Positions 1-10,900 of a stretch of 64,000 bases of DNA are shown one piece after another; position 1 is the first letter of the stretch; each line of letters starts with the position of its first letter. The notes beneath the pieces were generated by a model. It saw only the letters and a list, made by a program, of their open reading frames with translations. It did not search any database and had not been told where the DNA came from. The translations under genes and the position numbers were made by a program. This stretch comes from Galaxea fascicularis (lineage: Eukaryota; Cnidaria; Anthozoa; Scleractinia; Euphylliidae), in the NCBI GenBank assembly GCA_948470475.1, contig OX419339.1:18075075-18139074 (forward strand), in the 5' to 3' direction.

Positions 1-1631
1 GTAAGTTTTAAGAGGATTTTATAGAAACTTGAGGGTCCCCTCAATAAGACTGAATGAGGTACTGAAGGTAATTAATTTAAAGATTGCAATAGATTCCATT
101 TTTCAGTGCATGTATACTCTGATAATGACATTGTCCATGCTTTATCAGAATACTCTGACAAAAAATTAATGGAGTCTATTTGTTGTTGTTTTTTTTTACT
201 TTCTTTCCCCATGACATCATTCATGCATTTATACTTAAAACACATACTCCTCTGAGCCAATCCAAATGCTAGGTTTACCCTGTTCGTTGTATAATTTTGC
301 ATTTCTGTAGATGTCTTGTCCAACCAGACCTAAGCTAATATGTTCCTTTGGTCAGGTAATTGAGGTCCTGATTCTAATAAATACAATTTGTGAGCATGCA
401 GCTTAGACCATTCTGACAATATTGTCTCACTGTTTAAAGTAAAGGTCCTATTTGATCTTCCCTCACATCTCCTATGCAGAATGGGTGCTTATAAGTGGAA
501 GGAGGTGCAGATGAGCCATTCATAATTTATTAGCCTCTCCACCCCCAAAATATAGAATTCTCATGGAAAAAAATTGGCATCTCCAATAAAATGTTAACCA
601 TTGGTAGTTGAACATTATCCGATAATAATAATAATTATAATAATCAAATGTTTACCCAGAATAACCCTTCAATAAAGTATAGTACTGTTATGAATGGGGT
701 CCTGCTGATTGAATATATGTCAACTTAATTACAAGCTAAAACGTTCTAGTAAAATGTATAGAATAAAAACCTTACAAACATAAATCTTGTACCACTATTC
801 TAAAATCAGACTCTAGAGCTAATGCAACTCAAATATTGAGGAACAAACCTGAAAAAATGTCCCTCCCCATCTCTCAAACTACAAGAAACATTTAACACTA
901 CATGACTGGTCCTGAGAGGAACAGTGAATTTTGTTTCCCAAGAATCTCAATGTTTCCTGAAACAAAAACTTTGATATTCTCAGGAAACAGAATTCACTGT
1001 TTCTCAAGGGGCCAGTCATTAAGTGATTTGTTATATAGCAAAACAAATGGATCAAACGGTGGAAAATATAAACAAAAGCAAATTTTGAAAAGTGCGCTGA
1101 GATTCCAGCGACAAAATCAGGCCACCTTCAACTGCACGCTCTGATCACGTGCAACAGTGGTCAACATTTGGTGGGTAACAGTGAACTGTTTCCCATTGGA
1201 CATCATAGTTTTCATTGTTGCCCATTCATGGCATTTGGCGGTAAACAGTTTCATTGTTAGATGTTATGTGACCATGAACTAGCCAATGGATGGGCACACT
1301 GTGGGGAGAAAAACACCAGTGATACAATGTAACTTATATTGCTAAACTTTTACTGAGAAATTCAGAAAACCATGAGCACTAAGAATTATTTCTGGGATGT
1401 TTAATTTGTTCATCCACCACTAACCACAAATGTCATGGATGTTACAGGTTGCAGTTTAGTCACCTTGTATGTGATCAGTTTTCTTTGCAATGCATTGGGT
1501 GCCATTCTTCAAATATTTCTAGTCTTCACAGTTTTCTGAGTTAATTCACAGTAATTTAATGTGCAAATTATCAGTCATGAATTAAACCAAGGAAGACCCT
1601 TTACAATCACTTTGTTTATGTTCTTTTTCAG
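1..1631 (+). other. Intron of the R3H-domain gene (left edge)
   Basis: The first six bases of the window are GTAAGT, a perfect splice donor, and the first exon I can support begins at 1632 after TTCTTTTTCAG. The simplest reading is that the window starts at an exon/intron boundary and this stretch is one intron. It holds an inverted repeat at 902-1019 and no convincing coding exon. Confidence 0.5.
902..1019. repeat. Inverted repeat (MITE-like)
   Basis: The arm at 902-939 (ATGACTGGTCCTGAGAGGAA at its start) is matched imperfectly in reverse complement by 983-1019, which ends in GGGGCCAGTCAT. Short related words (CAGTGAACTGTTTCC, AACAGTTTCATTGTT) recur to about 1260, so the element may be longer. 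No target-site duplication was identified. Confidence 0.5.
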
Positions 1632-3468
1632 TGGTTTCGACAGATAGGCTGGAAGGACCAGGATGCAGTATTACATTTTCCTGCAGACCTTACAAAAGAA
1701 AATAGGAAACAGGTGCATGAGATTGCACAAAGTTTTGGCCTGGGAACATCCAGTTCAGGGTGTGGAGAGACGGTAACCAAGATTGCCTGTATTTCCTTAG
1801 CTGGAGCAAGACGATTAGTACTATGCACCTGAAAGTCTGTAAATTCATCACTTGTTTTGTATTGAACATCTTCATTTTCCTCACCCAGTTGACCTTATAA
1901 ACAAACAAATAACTTGGTTTATCGGAAATAGGATGCGACATTGAAGGTTACACCACCCAAAAAGGAGACAATCATTATTACCGGTAATCCGCACATGTGG
2001 CCCATTTAGCTACAAATACTGATATTCAGTTGAATCCATATATTACTTACTACATGCAAGCAGTTTGTCACAGTCATGAAGATAAAAATCATATATAAGT
2101 TGTCAGACTCACAGACAACCTTGGGTATTTACCATGTCTTTGCCACATGTACAGTTTACAGTACAGTACAGTTTAGAACCCATAGTTCCCTAGTGCATAA
2201 TTATCTGTTGGGGAAAACAGTTCTCCATTAAGGCTATAGATGAGAGTTACCACCTACTCCTTACATGTTTGGTCAGTTATCAGAACTCAGGGTACACAAG
2301 TTGAGAGGTGGTGAATGCTAAATTTAATACTTAATGAAATCAGAGACTAGCATTTTCCTCTCTGTCAACATGTGACGTTCTTAGCCTAAGACAACAGAGA
2401 TGACAGTGAGGTTTCTTGAAAGGCTGTTCCACTCCTTCATTTGCCATCAGATAACTACAATCTTAGACAAAACTACTTGAGAAAACTGGCCTCTTCGCGC
2501 CCAAAAATCGTTCCCGAAAACCTCTGGCTCAACAGTATTACTATAGTAACTTCCCCCTCCCCCTCCCCCTATTCAATGTTGAATTTAGGAAGCTGCAATT
2601 CTTAGGCAAACGTTTAGGAGCCACAAACAACATTGAATTGGGGGAGGGGGGTGGTGAAACTCGGTTGTTAGTGTTCTCACAAAAAGAGACTTTGGAGCTC
2701 AATTTTCTCAATGGTTTTGTCCAAGATTGTAGCAGTTAATTAGGGCTCAAAAGTGGGTTTAAAGCATCTCACAAAGACCCATTGATGAGATGCAAATTTC
2801 TCTTACATGTAGATTCTGTAAAATCCATTCAAGACAATTTTTATGGAACTAATGCAGCCATTCATTGAGAGTCTTACTGTTAGTAGTCACATGTGCCATT
2901 CATTGAGAGTCTTACTGTTAGTAGTCACATGTGCCAAACGACTGCAGCTCGTGATCAGCAGGGTTGTTAGTAGAAGCTGGGACCTGCATACCGGCATCGG
3001 CACCTGTATACTATGAACACAGTACAGTACCTGCCTTCGCTGTTTAGGTATTAAAAAGGAACAAGCCAAAAAAAAATATTAGGGGTACCCGCCTATTTAG
3101 AATTCTATACCCTCTCCTAGTTCTTCAATAATTCCCCTGATCTGTTTGACATACTTTCAACTGGACTAACACTTTTCTTGCAACCTCTGTTGCAGCGCTA
3201 TATCAGCGTATATTCAGTGGAAAAGGCAACACTTGGTGTTGGAAAAATTTACTTAACCAAAGAAGAACAAGAAAAGGCAAATGTAATATGGAGGCTTGTT
3301 AAACAAGAGGAGGATGAAAAATACAAAATGTTCAGTCACAATGAAATAATTGAGATGATTCGTGCCAATAAACTGGATCCATCGCTTCAGGAACTTTGGG
3401 AAAAGAGAGAATCACTATTGGTACATGTAGAGGACATCAAAGAGAAATGTAAAGTGTCTGATACTTGA
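1632..3468 (+). CDS. R3H-domain protein, last two exons (5' part outside window)
   Basis: Two plus-strand exons join in frame: 1632-1772 (47 codons, donor GTAACC) and 3196-3468 (acceptor CTCTGTTGCAG, stop TGA 3466-3468). The first reads through an R3H-type single-strand nucleic-acid-binding domain, with core LTKENRKQVHEIAQSFGL followed by a small-residue turn, and the join at GET/RYISVYS completes it. The arginine and the histidine spaced as in R3H (R...H) are present. The following roughly 80 residues are charged and helical (EEQEKANVIWRLVKQEEDEK), suggesting a coiled region at the C-terminus. R3H domains bind single-stranded DNA or RNA, but I cannot name the family member. The gene converges on WWOX, whose stop is about 1.5 kb away. 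Confidence 0.7.
2455..2732. mobile_element. MITE with ~35-bp terminal inverted repeats
   Basis: The left end CTACAATCTTAGACAAAACT is repeated inverted at the right end (reverse complement CTACAATCTTGGACAAAACC). A second inner inverted pair is C-rich on the left (2549-2580) and G-rich on the right (2630-2653). The flanks CAGATAA and CAGTTAA look like a diverged target-site duplication. It lies in the intron between the two R3H-gene exons. Confidence 0.65.
2857..2932. repeat. Tandem duplication, 38-bp unit x2
   Basis: Positions 2857-2894 and 2895-2932 are identical 38-bp units starting GCCATTCATTGAGAG. The perfect identity implies a recent duplication. Confidence 0.9.
2959..3143. repeat. Dispersed repeat, copy 1 (copy 2 at 20658-20823)
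   Basis: Shares long stretches in the same orientation with 20658-20823, including AGGGGTACC, AGAATTCTATACCCT and TTCTTCAATAA. The family is unknown. It ends about 50 bp upstream of the last R3H-gene exon. Confidence 0.65.
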
Positions 3469-4073
3469 TTTAAAGATGTAGTCTTAGAGACGATATTTTA
3501 TTCACAGTACATGGGCCCAGTATTGCAAATCTGCCATGCCAGCTAACTCTGTTTCAATCCAAGAACTACAGATTTTCATGTGTGAGGGTGCAAACCAAAA
3601 ACACCTTCTGCATCTGTGTTTTAAAAGACCAATTTTATTTCATGGTGACAATAATATTGTCTGTTTTCTGAAGCAATTTTTTTTATTTTTTAGATTAATT
3701 TTAATGTCTGTCATGTGCATTTGATTATTCTTATAAGTCCTTATAGAAAATGTGCAATATAAATATTAGATATTATTTCTCATAGATGGTTAAAAAGGCA
3801 ACACATGCAAGTAGAATAAAATAATCATTTCACTGGTTCAAAATATGGAAATGATGGCAATAATATTGTAATGGATTAAGAGAATTCAGAGGAAAATCTT
3901 ATTTCTCCTATAAGCAAGGGAAGTCAAAATGTGCTATCATTTATAATTGCTGATTGTTTTTCAGTAATTATAAAATTTAAAATCCGTCTTAATATTCTCT
4001 TATATTAAATAAATACCACCTATTCTTGTGGTGCTTTTGAAAACACGTTAATTCCCTAATTACCCACCTGTGA

Positions 4074-4183
4074 CACTTAACCTGTGTAATAGTACCAACC
4101 CGCAACTATCATTACAGTACACATATTCGACTATTACACTATATTACATGTTGTATAATAAAAATTGTTTCACAGGTTAAGTG
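4074..4183. repeat. Short MITE-like inverted repeat
   Basis: CACTTAACCTGTG at 4074-4086 is perfectly inverted as CACAGGTTAAGTG at 4171-4183. The AT-rich interior has no coding potential. Confidence 0.55.
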
Positions 4184-4233
4184 AAATCTTAAGCAAATAA
4201 AATAATTAAACTAGGCATTACAGTACACCATAT

Positions 4234-4312
4234 TAACCCTTTAACCCCTGAGGAGTCTCCCTTTGACGAGTAAAATCTATAAAGTCACTCTTAGGGAGGA
4301 AGGGTTAAAGAT
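4234..4312. repeat. Foldback repeat with AACCCTT ends
   Basis: TTAACCCTTTAACCCCTGAG near 4234 is matched by an inverted GAGGAAGGGTTAAAG end near 4312, with GAGT/ACTC words inside. This is a small foldback repeat about 80 bp long. Confidence 0.45.
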
Positions 4313-4971
4313 CTCTTAAAATGTGACTGACTCTCAGCAATCAATGTACAAAATATACAAATTTTTTTCTTCTTGCTCTGTTCTCTCTTCTCTCAGTAAG
4401 TTACACTTATCCTGTGGCTGAGAATATTAATAATATTGAAGGGCTTTCTACAAAAGAGCCATACCAGTATATGACTTCTTGGCCTTAAAATTTACATTTG
4501 CTCTTCTTAATGGCATACAGACTGCCAATGGACTAGATTCAGTTAGGTCATTACGCTAATTTGCTGAATCAACTGAAGTGATGCATTTATGATTTCTTTT
4601 GAAAGTCCATGAGATCCTTGAGCTTTTAAAAAACATCAAATTCTTGCCTTCAAATCAAAGAATAACAGCAAACTTTGTTTCTGGACATCACTGCCAGTCT
4701 CTACACCAAAGAAGAGCTAATTTTGTAGAAGCTTGGATTTTAAGGCCAAAAAGCCATATACTACCCTTCTGTAAGCCACAGCAAGATGACAATTTTTAAC
4801 ATATAATATTTTCAAATAGTTATTAACAAAAATAGTTCCACTGTAACTTGTAATTTATGAACAAGTTCACAGTCAATTTGTTACACGAGTGTGTTACAAT
4901 CCAATTCCCTTTTTGTCATAATTATGTCTATGCTGAAAGGTCCTGGTTATATCCATGCAGAACACTTAAAT

Positions 4972-7900
4972 CTACTTCTCAAATGGCTCTTGATTTGCTG
5001 TGATCTGTCTGACAAGCTGTTCACTCAATTGCCAGAGCTTGGCAGCTGTCTCTGGATTCTTTGCTTCCTCTGATGGCTCACAAACACCACAGTTGTTGAA
5101 GTAATGTCCTCCCACTCTATTAAGTTCTTTAGACGTGGCACAGTATACAACAGTGGCTGCTCCTTGTGCCTAAGAAAACACATTTTTATTAACAACAACT
5201 TAACACCACTAGACAAAAATCTGTTAATAAGCAAAATTGCAAGGCTACAGGTTTTCCCTCATGATAGACAACAAGCAAACAAATGCTTGGTTTTAAATTT
5301 TGCAGTAGTAGCTATCAGTTGTTAACTGTTAAGGGGATGAGGGCTACATTAGAAAATGCTGTAATAACAATAATAAAACTGTATAAAAATTACAACTAAT
5401 ACTAAATGTACAAGAAATCTTAAAACCCTATCTAATTGTAAAAACTATTAAACTCTATATAATTAAAAGCTAAACTAAAAGGGTGAGTCTTCAGCAAAGT
5501 TTTAAATTTGCTAAAATTGATCTTGTTGCACATTTAATATTGGAGACTGTTCTAAAGTTTAGGGGCCGCACATGTGAGCATGATCGCCTAATGTTTTCTT
5601 TGTTATGATGTTTGATGTCTGCAGCATGAGACCCTTAAGTTATATACATGCTCCACTCTGCTGCAATTTAACAAGTGCTCTGTGATGTTCATGGAGAGAT
5701 GGCGATACCAACAAGAGAAGCTTAGTAAACTATACAGTATTTATATTATTTAATAATGGGGTACTTATGTCATAAGAAAGCTCAAACTTAATTTTCTTCC
5801 TAACTTCTGTTATGCCATGGAGTTGTACAACCTATTTAGTGACTAATAACACCCAGGTTAACATTTCTAATGTGTTATTTCAAATATTAGGGCCTGGCTA
5901 AACTAGAAAACATTATTTCCTTGGGATTGCTGCTCAGGTGGCATAAGCTAACATTTGTTTTTGACCTGATTCAGAAACATTTTCTTTTCGGCAAGATCTG
6001 CATTCACAACATTTCCCGTTCAGCCAAACTGGGAAACGTTTTCTAGTTTAGCCAGGTCCTTATAGGCTTGACGTACCGATGTCTTTGTGAAGGGCCTTGC
6101 CATCAAAAAGAAGAACCAATAGAGCCAAGAGTTTTTTGACAAAGATGTGTAGATGAGGTTTCCAGGGTGAACAGCGTTACATGTGACTCCCTTAGGTTTA
6201 AGACGACGATTAAGCTCCATGGCAAATAATAAGTTACACAGTTTGGATTGGTTATAAGCCACAATTGACCAATATTTATCTTTAGGGAGTGGAACATCTG
6301 CCAGTGTCAACTTCTTGGAATAGCTCAGATCAGGAAATCTATTGATAAACAAACTTTCAGTTAAAATAATTTCAAAACCACAGATGTGATTATAATCATT
6401 AACTTACAGTAAGTATCTTCTTTTTTTTCATCGTAATCATTTAACTTCATACAGTGTAAGTAAACAAAAGTTACACTTTTTCAGTCAGTAACACAGGCTT
6501 TCTGAGTGGTACTACATAGTTTGGATGCTCCAAACTACTGAGCCAATAACAGGAGACTCATGAAAGCCAGGTTCCTGTGACAAACATCCTGTACATAGCT
6601 GCTAGAATTTGAAAGTCAAAATGCAGCATTTTCAGTGTGAAAAACGTGATGGAATAGCAGCATGACTGTACAACTGACTGAAAAGAAATATGGTGCAAAC
6701 AAGTATATACTGGTATCCCTGAACATGCATAAGCCAAATGGTAACGGTTGTATTAGTGTGTAGGATGGTTGTGAATATGCTTCAGCTGAACACCAGGGCC
6801 TAAACTGAATAACATTGTGTTCCTCACAGTTGTGAATACCATTTAATTATACAATTGAAAAAATTCTGAATTTCAACAGGATTTGAACCTGTGCCATGCT
6901 GCAGGTCATTTGTGGGTTCTTGTATGTTTTTTTTTTTAATGTTTCATCAAATAAATAAATGCACATTACTTACAATATAAGGGACATTTAAAAAATAATC
7001 ATGATATTTACAATTTCGTTACGTACAATACATTATTATAATTCCTACTTACACAGGTCTCTTGCAATATATAGTAACATGATGACTATAGCACGATAAT
7101 CCTTACATGTTAGATATTAGTGACATGCACATAGTACGGATACACAACTAAAGCAAAGCAGCCCACATTTCTTTAAATTGATCAAGTTTTTTGTTTTTAA
7201 TAACCAAAGTGCAAAGGATACAAAGTTTGTCTTTTAGGCGCAAAAGAAAGCTATCAAAGTCTAAGGGGCCAACACGTATGCTTGAGGCGAAAATATATTT
7301 TGCAATTACTAGAGAGTAGTTAAGGGCTACAGTTTTGGAGCCAACTGTATAGAATTACTTTTTCTGACAGAGCTATATGTTGGTGACAACATATCTGCCA
7401 CCAATGAGTAAAAAGGTCCCAAAATGACCTGGACTTAGGGCACATGATTAGCAAATGAGGCAATGACTGGCTTTCTAAGTTACATAAAGGGCATTTGTCA
7501 AGGTCTGTCAAACCGACGCAAAACAAACTGGCTTGAGTAGGTAGAATGCCGTGAATGATGTAAAGTTGAAACATGAGTTTTGTTTCTTTTAAGATACGAA
7601 ATGGGAGCAAGTAAACATTCTGAATGGTTTTACTAAAGAAAGCATGATTTAGATGTCGGTGGTAGGTATCTTTTTTCAAGTAATTTTGTGGAAAGATGTT
7701 GTGTGCATGTAGGTGTTGGGGCTCCTGGTGTTAACCTGTTGGCGGGGGCAGTGATATTGTGGAGAGATGATTTCCAAGTTTTTGGAATGGCATTTATGAG
7801 GCCATAGTATTATTATTGTAAACAGGCATTGCACACAAAATTTTTCTTTAAACCCTGTTAGAGACAAAAAATTAAAGTCTGCATAAAGCAGATCTTGGAT

Positions 7901-10900
7901 GTAGAAAATGCCTTTTTTATGCCATAATTCGTTAATAAAGATTGTCTTTCCATCCAGCCGAATGTTGCGATTATTCCAGATTATTTGATCATTTCTCCAA
8001 GAACCTAGCCACATTGCTTCAGTTTTATGCCTGTTAGTTTCTAAGCCGCTGATATTCTTAAAATTGTTTAAGAGCTTCAGTAGCTGCGAAATGGAATCAA
8101 GATCACAAACCAGTACCGTGGTGTCGTCTGCATACTGCATAATTTTTATTTCTTTATAGCCCACCTGAATACCTCTAATGGTTGGATCTTTTTGTAGTGC
8201 ACCGGAGAGAAGCTCAATTCCAATGATGAAGAGTAGACTTGACACCTCTTTCCAATAAAAAAAAGGTCAGATGCGTGCCCATTATGCAAAACACAGCTGG
8301 AGGCGTTGTTGTAAATGACGTCAAACCAATTTAGGATGGCAAGACTGAAATTAAACCTTTGTCACGCAGCTTTTAAGTAATCCCATTCAACTGTATTGAA
8401 CGCTTTTCAGAAGTCTATGAAAATAGCAATGCCGGGTTTTTCCTCTATCTTAGTGTGAAACATAGCATCCTGAAGTAATCGGACATTCTCACCTATGAAA
8501 CGCCCTTTGATATAACCGGTTTGATTAGGGATGGTACGTTTTTTACTGATGGGGGTGGGCCTGGGTATTTTAGAATTTTTTTGCGAAAAAAGTCGTGGCC
8601 CTCTCACTTCCTGGAATGGATTAATGCATGACCCTTCAGAAATACCCAAACAAAAACAACTGACCCTCCTCGCCCCCCCCCCCCCCCCCACTCCCACCTA
8701 TCAAGCCCAAGTAGCTTAAGTGACGAATCCTCATCGGAGACTAACTTGACAACAGAACCCAGCGCGGAAACATCAAAATATGGGCGAAAGCGGGCACGGG
8801 TTCTGAGATAGAATTATGTTAGTTGGGAGAAGATAGTTTTTTGATGTATAAATACTGATGGAAAAACACCTGTAAAACATTTAGATTAATCTTGACTGGT
8901 AGCTTTGCTTGTATATACAAAATAGAAGCGACACGGAGTAATTTTTCCTTGCCAAAAAAGACTGTGACCCTCCCCTCCCCCCCCCCCACCCCCAATAAAA
9001 AATGTACCTTCCCTTAGGGTTGATGATTTTTGGGATAACTTTTTCTAACCTTTTTGCAGTTGATTTTGTCAAAATCTTATAATCGATATTAAGCAACGAG
9101 ATGGGTCTGAGATTCTCAAGCTGGCTTTTGTCCTTGTTTTTCTTGGGAATTAACGATATGACCCCACGCCTTTGGCTAATAGAAAGCACTCCAGTTTTGA
9201 AGGCATAGTTGAAGCTACCAATTATGTTGGTACTGATTTCTGACCAAACAAATTTGTAAAACTCCGCAGAAAGACCATCTGTGCTGGGGCACTTACAATT
9301 TTTAAATTCTTTTAGAGCTCTTAGGTATTCATTTTCGGAGACCATGCCTTCACACAATAATTTCTCTTCTTCATTTAAAGATGTAATGTTTTCAGTTTCA
9401 AAAAAGGTTGGATTAGATTGTGTGTGGGTTTCAGACTTTTGTGATTTGTAAAGTGTTTCATATAACTTTTTTTCTTTAAGAATTTCAAATTGGTTTGACG
9501 TATACTCATTATCACGATCTTTAACTTTGTTACACTTTTTCTGCAGTGATTCCATTTTTCGAGATTAAGAAAGGGTTTCTGTACATTCCTGGAAAGGAGA
9601 TGTGGCTAGTAATCAAGTTAGGCTGTTGTGACTTAAATTAACTTAAGACATCAAGCTTATTCACATATTATATGTGTATATTATACACTCAGGCACGTTG
9701 ATAATTTTAATACTTGTAATATGCCATAGCCCTAATCACAGCTCTTGGAAAAAAAACAATGCAGTACTTATATGACTCAAAGGAATGTATACCCCATGGG
9801 GGGTACTCTGGATTTCAATTGATGGGGATGACCAAAGGTTTTTTTTTATGCAATTGAAATTTTCAATTTCAGGGTTCATTTGGTAAGTATTTTTTTGTGT
9901 GGCCTAATGATTTAAGCAAGGATTTTTTGGGGGTATAGTGCTCACACAATTCTGCAAATAAAGTACAATCCTTTCTGAAATTTTTTAAGGCTCAGCAATT
10001 TGGCGTGGGATTTTTGAAATCCAGAGTACCCCCCTTGGGATGCATAGAGACACTAACCGATGAGACTCCGAGGACACAATAACCACTCTGGCAGGAGCTG
10101 ACAAGCAAAGAACATCCTCTAATAACTGGACCAAATAGAAATGTCCAAGATGATTGACACCAAAGGTGCTCTCAACACCATCTTCTGTCTTCTTCCAGGG
10201 CACACCAAAGATGGCAGCATTACAGATCAAAATGTGAAGGGAGCTAGATTAAATCAATTAAAACAAGACGAGATTAACATAACAATAAAATACATTATTT
10301 AGGGACCACAAATTACTGTATGTTTAGGCTCAAAAAACCCATTAAATCCCACGCTTTGGGTGAAACTGCACACATATAGGTAAAAGGTTCACTTTTAGAA
10401 TGCAATAAATGATTCTTAAATAGCGCATTTCAGCTGCCGGGAAATAGAATATTACATGAATATTACATGTGCTACATGTAATATATAGTAATTATGTTTC
10501 CATAAACAAGAAAAATTTGCTTGTCAGGAAATGTCTTTACAAACAGTCATAGAATGAATTTCCTGGGTGTGCACCAGTGAGAAGACTTTTAACTGCAATG
10601 TTTTCAATGCTTGTTACAATATCCCATGACATGTGCCATAATAAATAATAAATTACTGTATATTATTAACAGAAGACTAACAGCTTTCTCCTCCTGAATT
10701 CTTCTGCAAAGCTTCTTATACTTGCGAATGAAGCCAAGTCCAGCAACATTGTTTCCACGTAAGATTCAGGAGTCTAGGAAACGCAAAACATTATTCTCAG
10801 CTTATTTATGACACGCTCCTCCTGATGTAATTATGGGCAAAGTGGTGTACACAGACTAATAGTAAAGCAAAAATTTGTTTTACCTCTTGGACAGCATAGA

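Larger units (their letters stand above)
3469..4971. other. Intergenic, between two convergent genes
   Basis: 3' flanks of the R3H gene and of WWOX. Polyadenylation-type AATAAA motifs occur on both strands. It contains two short hairpin-type repeats (4074-4183 and 4234-4312). I see no other gene. Confidence 0.6.

Noticed and set aside
8531..8719. 62-codon plus-strand frame with a Pro run
   Set aside because: Lies within the MITE at 8528-9013; the Pro codons come from a C homopolymer.
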